Source: Hahella sp. HNIBRBA332 (GTDB taxonomy: Bacteria; Pseudomonadota; Gammaproteobacteria; Pseudomonadales; Oleiphilaceae). From it: a stretch of 64,000 nucleotides of DNA. The position numbers and the translations under genes were made by a program. Below the pieces are notes generated by a model. It ran no database searches. It saw nothing but the letters and a program-made list of their open reading frames with translations, and had not been told where the DNA came from. The stretch lies in contig NZ_CP132203.1 of the NCBI RefSeq assembly GCF_030719035.1, positions 6,780,501 through 6,844,500 on the forward strand, in the 5' to 3' direction. Shown piece after piece: positions 8,843 through 18,143 of the stretch. The stretch's first letter is position 1. Every line of letters starts with the position of its first letter.

Positions 8843-9000
8843 TGACGGGCCTAAAAATGTCTGATTGTTGTGAAATAACACAAATTTCAAGGATTATGTG
8901 ACTGACTAACTGGAAAATGTCCATATCCGGCATATATTTTTTATAAGTAAGCAAAAGGATTTTCTCGTAACAACTCACTCAGACTGCGGCGGATGATGAG

Positions 9001-9804
9001 GTGGCGTCAGACAACAACCAAGCGTTAACCGTTATTCAGGTAACGGATTCCCATCTGCGGCGGGAACCGGACGGCACTCTATTGGGTATGAATACCCGAC
9101 GTAGCCTGGATGCGGTTTTGTCGCTTGTGCGCGCGAATCATCAAAGCCCGGATTTGGTGCTTGCCACCGGCGACATTGCGCAGGATGGGTCAACGGAAGC
9201 GTATAAGTGTTTCCATGAAAAAATGCTGCCGTTTCAATGTCCGATCTATTGGTTCTCCGGCAATCATGATGATCCTGGCGTCATGGCCAAAGCGGTGCAG
9301 GATCCCGAGTGTCTGGCCAAGGTGAAAACGTTTGGCCCCTGGAAACTAATCTTTCTCGACTCCTCTGTTCGACGCAAGGTATACGGCAAGTTAGCCAAAA
9401 AAGAGTTGCAGTTGCTGAAAGCGGAACTGGAGAAAGACCAGGACAAACACGTGATCATCTGCTTTCATCATCACCCAGTCGATGTTGACTGCGCGTGGCT
9501 GGATACCATCGGTTTGCATAACCGGGATGAATTTTTCTCAGTCATTGACTCCTATGATCATGTTCGATTGATACTTTGGGGGCACATACACCAGGAGTAT
9601 GACCAGATGCGCAACGGCGTGCGGCTACTGGCGACGCCGTCCACTTGTGTGCAATTCAAGCCATACAGCGAGGACTTCGCGGTGGACAGTCTGGCGCCCG
9701 GCTATCGTTGGTTGAAACTGTATCCGGATGGCCGGGTGGAGACTTCCGTGGTGCGGGCCAGTCATATAGAGTTTGAGGTCGACCTTTCCAGCAAAGGCTA
9801 TTGA
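9001..9804 (+). CDS. cpdA: 3',5'-cyclic-AMP phosphodiesterase CpdA
   Basis: CpdA (Icc) hydrolyses cAMP to AMP and so limits CRP/Vfr signalling. The 267-residue metallophosphatase shows the complete dimetal motif set: DSHL (D-x-H), GDIAQDGS, GNHDD, FHHHP and GHIHQ. The GTG start is preceded by only a weak GGATGATGAG ribosome site. It sits 209 bases after yqiB, so it may have its own promoter, and about 50 bases before yqiA. In Pseudomonas cpdA expression responds to Vfr; I could not find a good CRP/Vfr box in the upstream gap. Confidence 0.93.
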   Translation: MASDNNQALTVIQVTDSHLRREPDGTLLGMNTRRSLDAVLSLVRANHQSPDLVLATGDIAQDGSTEAYKCFHEKMLPFQCPIYWFSGNHDDPGVMAKAVQDPECLAKVKTFGPWKLIFLDSSVRRKVYGKLAKKELQLLKAELEKDQDKHVIICFHHHPVDVDCAWLDTIGLHNRDEFFSVIDSYDHVRLILWGHIHQEYDQMRNGVRLLATPSTCVQFKPYSEDFAVDSLAPGYRWLKLYPDGRVETSVVRASHIEFEVDLSSKGY

Positions 9805-9855
9805 GCACGCGCTCTTGCTTCCGTCATGATGGCTCCCGCTAATTTGTGAGTATTA

Positions 9856-10449
9856 ATGCATCACTCCTTTATTCTTTATCTGCATGGCTTTAATAGTTCT
9901 CCGCAATCTTATAAAGCGCAGCGCAGCCAGCGATGGCTCGCCAAACATCATCCAAGCATAGAACTTGCTATTCCCGAACTGCATTATTCACCTTTAGCGG
10001 CGATGGAGCGGTTGGAGAGAGAGTACTTCGTTGATGGCGACAGGCCGCTGGGGATGATCGGCAGTTCTCTGGGGGGCTATTACGCGGCCTATCTGCACCA
10101 TAAATATGGTGTCTCCGCGGCATTGATTAATCCGGCAGTCAGGCCCTATGATTTGCTGGAAGAATATCTGGGGGTGAATAAAAACCTTTATACGGGCGAA
10201 GAGTACGTGCTGGAGCCTCATCACATGGATGAGTTGCTGGCGCTGGATTCTCCTCCTCCGGTTACAGGAGAGCGCGTTTATGCCTTGCTGCAGACTGGCG
10301 ACGCCACTTTGAATTACCGTGAGGCGGTGTTGAAATTCGCCCACTGCGCGCTTTGGGTGCAGCCAGGCGGGTCGCACGAATTTGAAGACTTTGAGCGGGT
10401 TTTGCCAAGTATCGTAAATTTTTTTCTATCGTCTACAATCCAGAAATGA
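9856..10449 (+). CDS. yqiA: YqiA-type esterase (alpha/beta hydrolase)
   Basis: This 197-residue alpha/beta hydrolase of the UPF0227/YqiA family has the start LYLHGFNSSPQS typical of the family. The nucleophile Ser lies in GSSLGGYYA and the catalytic His in GGSHEFEDF. E. coli YqiA has esterase activity on short acyl substrates; the natural substrate is not known. In most gammaproteobacteria this gene leads directly into parE. Here parE is missing and gcvH follows. Confidence 0.9.
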   Translation: MHHSFILYLHGFNSSPQSYKAQRSQRWLAKHHPSIELAIPELHYSPLAAMERLEREYFVDGDRPLGMIGSSLGGYYAAYLHHKYGVSAALINPAVRPYDLLEEYLGVNKNLYTGEEYVLEPHHMDELLALDSPPPVTGERVYALLQTGDATLNYREAVLKFAHCALWVQPGGSHEFEDFERVLPSIVNFFLSSTIQK

Positions 10450-10540
10450 CGATAAAAGGATTTTAATAACGCAAACCTAATTATGTCCGTATAAAATACC
10501 CGAATATTAACCTAATGAATTGACAAAGAAGGGTCAAAAG

Positions 10541-10936
10541 ATGAGCAGCGTTCCAAGCGAACTGAAATACAGCCCCACTCACGAATGGGTGTTGTTGGAA
10601 GACAACGGCGTGGTGACTGTAGGCATTACCGATCACGCTCAGGATTTATTGGGTGACATCGTGTTTGTCGAGCTGCCTGAGGTCGGTGCGGAACTGGGCG
10701 CAGGCGACAACGCCGGTGTGGTTGAGTCCGTCAAGGCTGCATCTGATATCTACTCGCCGGTGACCGGAGAAGTGGTGGAAGTCAATGAGGCGCTGCAAGA
10801 GTCTCCAGAGCTGGTCAATAGTGACCCTTACAACGATGGCTGGTTTTTCAAAATCAAGATCGCCGACGTTAAAGAGTTGGAAGGCATGATGGATGCCGAA
10901 GCATACACAGAGCAGTGTGAAGCGGAAGAAGGCTGA
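10541..10936 (+). CDS. gcvH: Glycine cleavage system H protein
   Basis: GcvH carries the lipoyl group that shuttles the aminomethyl intermediate between the P, T and L proteins of glycine cleavage. The 131-residue protein begins MSSVPSELKYSPTHEWV and keeps the lipoylation Lys in ESVKAASDIYSP. I chose the ATG with AAGAAGGG upstream rather than a longer in-frame start. It stands alone: gcvT and gcvP are not in the window, though glyA, which shares methylene-THF chemistry, lies 39 kb away. Confidence 0.95.
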   Translation: MSSVPSELKYSPTHEWVLLEDNGVVTVGITDHAQDLLGDIVFVELPEVGAELGAGDNAGVVESVKAASDIYSPVTGEVVEVNEALQESPELVNSDPYNDGWFFKIKIADVKELEGMMDAEAYTEQCEAEEG

Positions 10937-10960
10937 TTCGCCGACTTGATATCTCGTGCG

Positions 10961-10985
10961 TGCGTCCGGGATGACCCCGGGCGCG
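10961..10985. terminator. GC-rich hairpin between gcvH and the HDOD gene
   Basis: CGTCCGGG (10963-10970) and CCCGGGCG (10976-10983) pair with one G-T wobble around a 5-base loop, and one or two more pairs can be added at the base. It lies between convergent genes and may end transcription, but no T-tract follows on either strand. Confidence 0.4.
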
Positions 10986-11002
10986 GCATGATTCTCGAAT
11001 GC

Positions 11003-11878
11003 TCAGCGGTAATTGCTGACGCTGACGCCCATTTCTGAAAACGACTCTTTCATCTCATCCACGTCGTAGTTGGTTAACCCAACGAACTCCAGTACATCTT
11101 TTTGAATGCGGTTCCATTCATGGTCTTCCGATTGCCTGCCCAGCACGTGGAAATTGCCACAGATGTGTTCGGAAATTTTCAGCACCGCCAGTAAGGTTTT
11201 TTTCTCTGGATTACGGCTGTCTCGATCGGCAAAAATCCTTTCCGCGCTGTGATGCTCTGCAATGGCCTCGCAGATATGTTTGGGCAGGTTCCAGGATTTG
11301 GCGGTGTAATAGCCGACTACTGCGTGATTGGTGTTAAGACGTTCGTTCTCGGTCTCCGTGATTCGTTTATCGACTTGGCTGTACGCCTCCTCAACCACTT
11401 TCAGGTAGTTGGGGAAACGCTGAATCATTAAAGGAATACCGCAGTTGTGGAACAAGCCCAGCATATAAGCCTCATCCGGGGACTGATAACCAATTTTCTT
11501 GGCGATATTGGCGGAGATGCTGGAAATATCGTTAGCTGTATCCCAGAAGCGGGTGAGCTCCACGATATGCTCATCAGACATCTCACCCTTGATGGAAATA
11601 CCGTTGATGATGTTGACGACGCTCTTAAGCCCCAAAAGAGAAACCGCTTGGGCGATGGACGCAATCTTGTTGGATAGACCGAACATGGGGGAGTTAACGA
11701 ACTTCAACACTGTGCCGGCGAGCCCCACATCCTGACTGATCAGCTGGGCGATTCGGCTGATATCCGGATCGGGCATGACCTGTTCCATTTGAATATCCAC
11801 CAGAATTTGCGGCTGCGGCGGTATTTTTATTCCCTGCAGAATATGCTGGATCTGCTCTTCGTTGAGTTCGGTGCTCAT
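11003..11878 (-). CDS. HDOD domain protein
   Basis: This 291-residue protein carries an HDOD domain, a degenerate HD-hydrolase relative used in bacterial signalling. KIPPQPQILVDIQ and the ISRIAQLISQDVGLAGTVLKFVNSP segment are typical, followed by a helical region with HAVVGYYTAKSWNLP. No output domain is attached. The start MSTELNEEQ is set by AGGAGTCCTC directly upstream; a longer in-frame start is less likely. HDOD-only proteins often act with sensor kinases or c-di-GMP circuits. No partner gene is adjacent. Confidence 0.85.
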   Translation of the reverse strand: MSTELNEEQIQHILQGIKIPPQPQILVDIQMEQVMPDPDISRIAQLISQDVGLAGTVLKFVNSPMFGLSNKIASIAQAVSLLGLKSVVNIINGISIKGEMSDEHIVELTRFWDTANDISSISANIAKKIGYQSPDEAYMLGLFHNCGIPLMIQRFPNYLKVVEEAYSQVDKRITETENERLNTNHAVVGYYTAKSWNLPKHICEAIAEHHSAERIFADRDSRNPEKKTLLAVLKISEHICGNFHVLGRQSEDHEWNRIQKDVLEFVGLTNYDVDEMKESFSEMGVSVSNYR

Positions 11879-12006
11879 GAGGACTCCTATGTGAATACAG
11901 CGGATGCGACGCCGCAAATTTAAGTTTAGTCCAACTGAAAAAGTCCGGGGTGTTGAAGATGTCGAGCCTGACCGATATTAAGCGGCTTCGAGAGAGCTTT
12001 ATCAGT

Positions 12007-12012
12007 TATAAT
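12007..12012 (+). promoter_or_regulatory. Probable -10 box upstream of rlmI
   Basis: A perfect TATAAT lies 59 bases before the rlmI start codon. No good -35 is found 16-18 bases upstream, so this is a partial call. Confidence 0.35.
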
Positions 12013-12070
12013 CCGCGCCGTTTCATCGAATCACCAGCGCCAGCGGCGCAGCAACTAATGAGGGGCGAAT

Positions 12071-13264
12071 ATGGACGCGGGCGTATTGCGTTTACGGGAA
12101 AATGCCGACAAGCGGCTTCGTAGCGGGCATTTGTGGGTATACAGCAACGAAATCGATATTCAGAAAACGCCACTGACAGAGTTAGCGGCCGGGCAGCCGG
12201 TCGTTATCGAAAACGCGAAGGGAAAACCGCTGGCGACGGCCTTTGCTAATCCTCACGCACTGATTTGCGCCCGCGTCGTCAGTCGCAGCCCCAAGCTGTT
12301 TCTATCCCGTTCCCTGCTGAAAAAACGGATGCAGGCGGCTGACGAGTGGCGTAGTCAGCTGTTCGGAACCCCGCATTATCGGATGGTCTTTGGCGATAGC
12401 GATGGACTACCGGGCTTGGTGATTGACCGTTTCGGCTCCGACTTCGTGGCGCAAATCTCCACGGCGGGAATGGAGCTGTTCAAAGACGATGTCGTCGATA
12501 TTCTCAAAAATAATTTCTCCGCTCGCACTGTGATCATGAAGAATGACGGCAAGATGCGTGAAGTGGAAGGGTTGGAGCGTTATACCCAGTGTTTTGGGGA
12601 TGAGATCGAAGCACTGGAAGTGATTGAGAATGGCGTACCCATGTCAGCGCCTGCCCAAGGCGGCCAAAAAACGGGATGGTTCTATGATCACCGCCCCAAT
12701 CGCGCCGCTCTGTTTCCTTGGGTGAAAGGCAAGCGTGTGCTGGACCTGTTCAGTTATGTTGGCGGCTGGGGCGTGCAGACCCTGGCCAATGGTGCGGAAT
12801 CAGTCACTTTCGTCGACTCATCTGAAAGCGCATTGGAATGGGCGCAGCGCAATTGTCGCCTGCAGATGGATAATCCGCCATGCCGCTTTATCCGCGAAGA
12901 TGCTTTCAGTGCGCTGGAAAATCTGTGTCAGGAAAAAGAAAAGTTTGACGTGGTGATTGTCGATCCGCCTGCACTGATACCTCGTCGCAAAGATCAAAAA
13001 CAAGGTGAGCGGGCCTATCAGCGTTTGAATCAGATGGCGCTGCGATTGACGGCTCCTGGCGGCATGCTGATGTCAGCTTCTTGTTCCATGCATCTTTCTT
13101 CTGAGCGCCTGAGAGACATCCTGCGAGCGTCGGCGCGAGAAGTTGACCGTACGGCGCAATTGATATTCCAGGGCGGGCAGGGCGCGGATCATCCGATTCT
13201 CCCCGCGATACCCGAGACGGACTACATCAAGGCCATGCTGCTGCGTGTTACGCCGACCTTGTAA
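12071..13264 (+). CDS. rlmI: 23S rRNA m5C1962 methyltransferase RlmI
   Basis: RlmI methylates C1962 of 23S rRNA using SAM. The 397-residue protein has an N-terminal PUA-like RNA-binding part (LRLRENADKRLRSGHLWVYSNEI). The Rossmann methyltransferase domain follows, with a SAM site at VLDLFSYVGGWG, VIVDPPALI and a catalytic Cys in SASCSMHLS. Length and motif order match the family. It is monocistronic and convergent with the imelysin lipoprotein gene. Confidence 0.92.
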   Translation: MDAGVLRLRENADKRLRSGHLWVYSNEIDIQKTPLTELAAGQPVVIENAKGKPLATAFANPHALICARVVSRSPKLFLSRSLLKKRMQAADEWRSQLFGTPHYRMVFGDSDGLPGLVIDRFGSDFVAQISTAGMELFKDDVVDILKNNFSARTVIMKNDGKMREVEGLERYTQCFGDEIEALEVIENGVPMSAPAQGGQKTGWFYDHRPNRAALFPWVKGKRVLDLFSYVGGWGVQTLANGAESVTFVDSSESALEWAQRNCRLQMDNPPCRFIREDAFSALENLCQEKEKFDVVIVDPPALIPRRKDQKQGERAYQRLNQMALRLTAPGGMLMSASCSMHLSSERLRDILRASAREVDRTAQLIFQGGQGADHPILPAIPETDYIKAMLLRVTPTL

Positions 13265-13283
13265 AAGTTGGTTGGAGGGTATG

Positions 13284-13305
13284 ATGGCCGGAGTCATCCG
13301 GCCAT
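13284..13305. terminator. Hairpin between rlmI and the imelysin gene
   Basis: ATGGCCGG and CCGGCCAT form a perfect 8-bp stem with a 6-base loop in a 53-base convergent gap. There is no T-tract on either side, so termination is only presumed. Confidence 0.45.
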
Positions 13306-13317
13306 AAGAATGCGGAC

Positions 13318-14475
13318 TTAGTTTCCGGCGAACCGGATAATGATTTGTTCTCGAAGTTGCAGCGCCTGATTTTCGCAAATGGCTATTTGCTCTTGGTTGT
13401 CCTCGGCGGTAGCGCTCAATGCCGTCAGGCAGCCCTCCAGTTTAAGACGAAGCTCCTTCAGACTGTTGCGAGTCTGGGCGTCCGTAAACAATGCGGGCTC
13501 AGTCAGAAACGGCTGCATGGCTTTCATTCGTCCACGCCAAAAATGGGCGGCGTCCTGACTGAACTCCAGGTGTTCCTGAAACCGCCAGCCGGGTTCGCCC
13601 TCTTTAGGCTTCAAGGCGCTGACCACTTCTCGGTCAATAAAGTCGATTAAAGCGATTAGCCAAGGGTTGGCTTCCCGCACTGCTTCCATCTGACTCATGC
13701 TTTTTCCTTTCAGGAAGATACTTCCGGAAGGCGGCCGCCAAGCGGCGGTGAACTCAGTCATTTCCTGTAGCAGACGCTCACCCTGCAAGCGCAGAAGCTC
13801 GCGTCGGCGCTCTGTATCAGGGGCGTCGGCATTCGCGATAAAGCGAGCGGACTGTTGTGCAGGATCGCTATGCGACCAGAGCATGAACTCAATTGGATGC
13901 ATTCCGTAAACCAGATAGTATTCGTCCGCAAACTGATGCTGTTCACTTAGCGTTGCGTCGCCTATCTCAAGATCTTCCGCGTAGGTCAGTCCACTTTTCG
14001 GGTAGCCGGGCACTTCGTCAAGGTAGCCGCCCAACAGCGGCGCAGCGTCCAGAAGCGACGCGCGATTATATGGCGCTCCAGGCGCCTTGTGCTTGAGGTA
14101 GTTTTTCGCTGCAGGCAATTGGCTCCACACTTTGAGTTCTTGTAACGCCGCGTGCGCCTGCATCCAATCCTCTCTCGCATCCTTCAGGGAGTCTGGCGTC
14201 GGCGCACTGATAAATTGCTGTAGGCCTCGATTCAACTTTTCAATCGCGTGCAGGGCGACGTCATGTTTTTCCGTCGCCGCGCTCCAAAGTGGCGACACAA
14301 CTGCTCCTGCCGTCGCTTTGGCGTCAGCCTGCTCCTGTGCGGTGAGTGGCGTGGCGCTCTGCTGCGGGGCTGAGGATTCAGTTGGAGAGTTCCGCTCCGT
14401 GCTTTTATCGCAGGCAGTTAATGCGATGCACAGCAAGAATAGCTGGATCGCAATATGACGTCCGCCCACTCTCAT
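13318..14475 (-). CDS. Imelysin-family (M75) lipoprotein
   Basis: The 385-residue protein has a lipoprotein signal peptide ending in LTAC, so it should be anchored in the envelope facing the periplasm. The mature part shows the imelysin-family GxHxxE motif as GMHPIE, near the middle of an all-helical domain. Relatives (IrpA, EfeO, ICMP) take part in iron uptake, but no EfeUOB-type partners are adjacent. It overlaps the upstream HAD phosphatase gene by 4 bp (ATGA) and is translationally coupled to it. Metal specificity cannot be read from sequence. Confidence 0.8.
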   Translation of the reverse strand: MRVGGRHIAIQLFLLCIALTACDKSTERNSPTESSAPQQSATPLTAQEQADAKATAGAVVSPLWSAATEKHDVALHAIEKLNRGLQQFISAPTPDSLKDAREDWMQAHAALQELKVWSQLPAAKNYLKHKAPGAPYNRASLLDAAPLLGGYLDEVPGYPKSGLTYAEDLEIGDATLSEQHQFADEYYLVYGMHPIEFMLWSHSDPAQQSARFIANADAPDTERRRELLRLQGERLLQEMTEFTAAWRPPSGSIFLKGKSMSQMEAVREANPWLIALIDFIDREVVSALKPKEGEPGWRFQEHLEFSQDAAHFWRGRMKAMQPFLTEPALFTDAQTRNSLKELRLKLEGCLTALSATAEDNQEQIAICENQALQLREQIIIRFAGN

Positions 14476-15128
14476 GGGCGCAGACTCATGATTTCCCAGC
14501 CGCGCTCGCGAGCAGTTTGCAATAGACGCTCGTCGCCATCCACTACAACAGGATTGCCGACATGCTCCAGAAGGGGAATATCGTTGTGGGAGTCGCTATA
14601 GAAGTAGGCATCTGACAGATCATAAGGGTTGTGTTGCAACCACTCACGCAGACGCGTCACTTTTCCGGTCTGATAACTCGGCGTGCCGCTGACTTTGCCT
14701 GTATACCGGTTGTTGATGAACTCAGGCTCCGTGGCGATTAGCTCATCGACTTCCAGCAGGTCGGCGATAGGCTGGGTGACGAAGCGATTGGTGGCGGTGA
14801 TGATAAGTAGATAATCGCCTTTGTCGCGGTGACTACGGAGTAACTCAAGCGCTTTGGGAAGCAGGAGAGGGCGAATCGACTCTTCGACGAATTCTTTTCG
14901 CCACTGATGCAATTGCTCCAGAGGATGCTGGGTCAGGGGGCTCAGGGCGAACCCCAGGTATTTGAAGATATCCAGCTGACCTTTAAGGTAGTCCTGATAG
15001 AACTCGTCATTTACGCGTTTGAAGTCTTCCTGATCGACAATTCCCCTGTGAACCAGAAAATCGCCCCAGGCGTGGTCGCTGTCGCCGGCGATGAGAGTAT
15101 TGTCCAGATCAAAAATAGCTAGAGCCAA
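14472..15128 (-). CDS. HAD-superfamily (SerB-like, IB type) phosphatase
   Basis: This 218-residue HAD phosphohydrolase has motif I FDLDNTLIAGDSD, a Thr in motif II (IITATN), a Lys in TGKVSG, and motif IV YSDSHNDIPLL. It belongs to the HAD-IB group related to phosphoserine phosphatase and CicA; the substrate is not known. A homologue sits beside rppH and ptsP in Pseudomonas, as here. It is divergent from rppH and drives the imelysin gene through a 4-bp overlap. Confidence 0.88.
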   Translation of the reverse strand: MALAIFDLDNTLIAGDSDHAWGDFLVHRGIVDQEDFKRVNDEFYQDYLKGQLDIFKYLGFALSPLTQHPLEQLHQWRKEFVEESIRPLLLPKALELLRSHRDKGDYLLIITATNRFVTQPIADLLEVDELIATEPEFINNRYTGKVSGTPSYQTGKVTRLREWLQHNPYDLSDAYFYSDSHNDIPLLEHVGNPVVVDGDERLLQTARERGWEIMSLRP

Positions 15129-15322
15129 TGCTTAAACTCCTCTGTGATGGGCGTGGGAATTGTACACTATAAAGGAAATTGATCCGTAGCGGCCAACCGT
15201 AGCGGAAACGAGGCGTGACGGGCGTTCGGGGTGACATTCTGTTATTTATTGACTAAATCCTAATATATTATTAGAAGAGTTAGCTAAAAGCCCTTAAAGT
15301 AAAGCTAATTTGTATACAGCTG

Positions 15323-15345
15323 TTCAATTGTGGAACAATGTTGAA
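15323..15345 (+). other. Hairpin in the rppH leader
   Basis: TTCAATTGT and ACAAT(g)TTGAA form an imperfect hairpin ending 23 bases before the rppH GTG. Upstream, CTAATA-TAT-TATTAG (15260-15274) is a perfect palindrome. No clear -35/-10 pair was found in this 240-base gap. Confidence 0.35.
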
Positions 15346-15368
15346 AAAAATTATAAGGATGGCAGTTC

Positions 15369-15854
15369 GTGATAGACGCTGAAGGTTACCGTCCCAACGT
15401 CGGCATCATACTGTGCAACCCTCGTGGTGAAGTGTTCTGGGCCAGACGTATTGGACAAGACTCCTGGCAGTTTCCCCAAGGCGGCATTAAGAAAGACGAA
15501 TCGCCTGAAGAGGCTCTGTTCAGAGAGCTAAAAGAAGAAGTGGGGCTGCCGCCCGAGGCTGTGGAGATTGTCGCTGGCACTCGCGGCTGGTTGCGTTACC
15601 GCCTGCCGAAGAAAATGATTCGCTATGACTCTCATCCCGTGTGTGTGGGGCAAAAGCAAAAGTGGTTCATGTTGCAGTTATTGGCGGATGAATCGGAAAT
15701 CTGCACGAATTACACGGACAAACCTGAATTTGACGGCTGGCGATGGGTCAGCTATTGGTATCCCCTCGGGCAGGTAGTATCCTTCAAACGAGAGGTGTAT
15801 CGACGGGCGATGAGGGAGTTCGCCCCGGTCTTGTTCAAGCGTGAGGAAAGTTGA
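15369..15854 (+). CDS. rppH: RNA pyrophosphohydrolase RppH
   Basis: RppH removes pyrophosphate from the 5' end of mRNA and so opens it to RNase E. The 161-residue Nudix protein starts at GTG (MIDAEGYRPNVGIIL, typical of the family) with AAGGA upstream. The Nudix box GGIKKDESPEEALFRELKEE is complete, and the conserved QKWF and RYD segments are present. It is followed after 12 bases by ptsP, the usual gammaproteobacterial pair. Confidence 0.96.
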   Translation: MIDAEGYRPNVGIILCNPRGEVFWARRIGQDSWQFPQGGIKKDESPEEALFRELKEEVGLPPEAVEIVAGTRGWLRYRLPKKMIRYDSHPVCVGQKQKWFMLQLLADESEICTNYTDKPEFDGWRWVSYWYPLGQVVSFKREVYRRAMREFAPVLFKREES

Positions 15855-15866
15855 AGCGTCCCGCCT

Positions 15867-18143
15867 ATGCTGAGTGTATTGCGTAGTATTGTACAAGAAG
15901 TCAACGCCGCTCCGAATCTGGTAGAGGCGTTGGAGCTTATTGTGAAACGCGTACATGAGTCGATGGACACTGAGGTGTGTTCCATCTATCTGCTGGATCC
16001 AGAGACCAATCACTATATTTTAATGGCTACCCAGGGGCTGAATCCTGAGTCTATCGGTAAGGTTAAATTGGGGCATTCCGAAGGGTTGGTAGGATTGGTG
16101 GGGGTGCGTGAAGAGCCCTTAAACCTGCACAATGCGCCAGCCCACCCCCGTTATCGTTATTTCCCTGAAACCGGCGAAGAAAAGTATAAGTCCTTCCTCG
16201 GCGTTCCTATTATTCATCACCGTAAAGTACTTGGCGTATTGGTTGTTCAGCAGCAGGCCAGTCGTCTGTTTGATGAAAGTGAAGAAGCCTTCCTGGTAAC
16301 TATCTCCGCTCAGCTCGCGGCGGTTATCGCTCATGGGGAGGCGACGGGAATTATCTCCGGGTTAAATTTTACTGGACAGAAAGCCCGGGACATTTGTTTT
16401 AAAGGCGTCGCAGGTGCGTCAGGCGTCGCCATCGGTAAATGTGTCGTCAAATTCCCTCATGCTGACCTGAAAGCCGTACCGGAAAAGCCCTGCACAGACA
16501 TTGAAGCGGAGATGGCGCTGTTTGACTCTGCGGTTGCAGCAGTGCGGCAAGATATCAAAGAGGTAGGCGAACGCCTGTCTACGCAGTTGAGACCGGAAGA
16601 GCAGGCCTTGTTTGACGTCTATCTGGGCATGTTGGATGACAATGCGCTGAGCGGTGAGGTGAAAAACTTCATTCGAGAGGGCAACTGGGCTCAGGGCAGT
16701 CTTAAAGTTGTCGTGCAGGAATACGTGCGTCACTTCGAGGCGATCAATGACGCTTACCTGCGGGAGCGAGCCGTCGATATCAAAGACCTGGGGCAGAGAG
16801 TTCTGGCTTATCTGCAAAAACAGCATATTGATGAGCAGCGCGACTATCCGGAAAACACCATTCTGGTCAGTGAAGAGCTGACGCCATCCATGTTGGGCGA
16901 GGTGCCTCGCGAGAAGCTGTTGGGGTTGGTGTCGGTGCAGGGTTCTGGTAACTCCCACGTGGCGATTCTCGCCAGAGCGATGGGGTTGCCGTGCGTAATG
17001 GGCGTTATAGATATGCCCATTAACAAGCTGGATGACAGAGATATCATCATCGATGGCTATAACGGCGAAATATACAGCCATCCGTCTCCAGAGCTATTGA
17101 GCTACTACAACTCAATCGTTGAGGAAGAGCAGCAAATATCAAAGGGCCTGGAAGAGCTGCGGGATCTTCCCTGCGTCACCAAAGACGGCCATCACATGAC
17201 GCTATGGGTCAACACAGGCTTGATGACCGATGTCGTGCGGTCTTTGAATCATGGTGCAGAAGGGGTTGGGCTTTATCGCACGGAAGTGCCCTTCATGATC
17301 AATGACCGCTTTCCCAGTGAACAGGAACAACGGGATTGCTATCGTGAACAGCTGGAGGCCTTTGCGCCCAGCATGGTCACCATGCGTACGCTGGATGTGG
17401 GCGGCGATAAAGCGTTGAGCTATTTCCCGATTAGTGAAGAAAATCCTTTTCTGGGCTGGCGCGGCATTCGCGTAACGCTGGATCACCCGGAGATATTCCT
17501 GGTGCAGGTGCGGGCGATGCTGAAGGCCAGCGAAGGCCTGGATAATCTGCGCATTATGCTTCCCATGATTTCCAATATCTCGGAGATAGAGGAAGCGTTG
17601 CACTTGATCTATCGTGTTTATCACGAGGTCAGAGAAGAAGGCGCTAATGTGCGGATGCCGCCAGTGGGGGTAATGATTGAAGTGCCCAGCGCGATTTTTC
17701 AGGTCAAAGAGATTGCTGAGCGAGTGGACTTTATTTCCGTAGGCAGCAATGACCTGACTCAGTATATGTTGGCGGTGGATCGCAATAATCCGCGCGTTGC
17801 GTCTTTATATCACTCTTTCCATCCCTCTGTATTACAGGCGCTGTATAAGATTGCCTGCGACGCCCATGCCGTCGGGAAACAGGCGAGCATATGCGGAGAA
17901 CTGGCGGGGGATCCCGGCGGCGCCATTCTGCTGACGGCGATGGGATATGATGTGCTGTCTATGAATGCGGTGAACCTGCCGAAAGTAAAATCCGTTCTGC
18001 GCTCGATCTCACTGCGCTGGGCGGAAGACCTGTTACGCAGGCTGTTGATAATGGATAGCCCTCAAGTGATAAAAAGTACACTGGAGTTTGCGCTGAAAGA
18101 GGTCGGGTTTGAGCATCTTACACGTCCGGTGCGGCAAAACTAA
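15867..18143 (+). CDS. ptsP: Phosphoenolpyruvate-protein phosphotransferase PtsP (EI-Ntr)
   Basis: PtsP takes phosphate from PEP and passes it to NPr (PtsO), starting the nitrogen-related PTS relay. The 758-residue protein has a GAF domain at residues 1-150, the domain that senses nitrogen status through glutamine in EI-Ntr. The PEP-utilising N domain (FKGVAGASGVAIG) follows, then the phosphohistidine site GSGNSHVAILARA and the C-terminal PEP-binding barrel ending near ICGELAGDPGGA. It is co-transcribed with rppH. PtsO and PtsN are not in the window. Confidence 0.96.
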   Translation: MLSVLRSIVQEVNAAPNLVEALELIVKRVHESMDTEVCSIYLLDPETNHYILMATQGLNPESIGKVKLGHSEGLVGLVGVREEPLNLHNAPAHPRYRYFPETGEEKYKSFLGVPIIHHRKVLGVLVVQQQASRLFDESEEAFLVTISAQLAAVIAHGEATGIISGLNFTGQKARDICFKGVAGASGVAIGKCVVKFPHADLKAVPEKPCTDIEAEMALFDSAVAAVRQDIKEVGERLSTQLRPEEQALFDVYLGMLDDNALSGEVKNFIREGNWAQGSLKVVVQEYVRHFEAINDAYLRERAVDIKDLGQRVLAYLQKQHIDEQRDYPENTILVSEELTPSMLGEVPREKLLGLVSVQGSGNSHVAILARAMGLPCVMGVIDMPINKLDDRDIIIDGYNGEIYSHPSPELLSYYNSIVEEEQQISKGLEELRDLPCVTKDGHHMTLWVNTGLMTDVVRSLNHGAEGVGLYRTEVPFMINDRFPSEQEQRDCYREQLEAFAPSMVTMRTLDVGGDKALSYFPISEENPFLGWRGIRVTLDHPEIFLVQVRAMLKASEGLDNLRIMLPMISNISEIEEALHLIYRVYHEVREEGANVRMPPVGVMIEVPSAIFQVKEIAERVDFISVGSNDLTQYMLAVDRNNPRVASLYHSFHPSVLQALYKIACDAHAVGKQASICGELAGDPGGAILLTAMGYDVLSMNAVNLPKVKSVLRSISLRWAEDLLRRLLIMDSPQVIKSTLEFALKEVGFEHLTRPVRQN

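Noticed and set aside
8868..8905. Possible CRP/Vfr sites upstream of cpdA (TTGTG-N6-CACAA and TGTGA nearby)
   Set aside because: The first has the wrong spacing for a CRP site and the second lacks a matching half-site.
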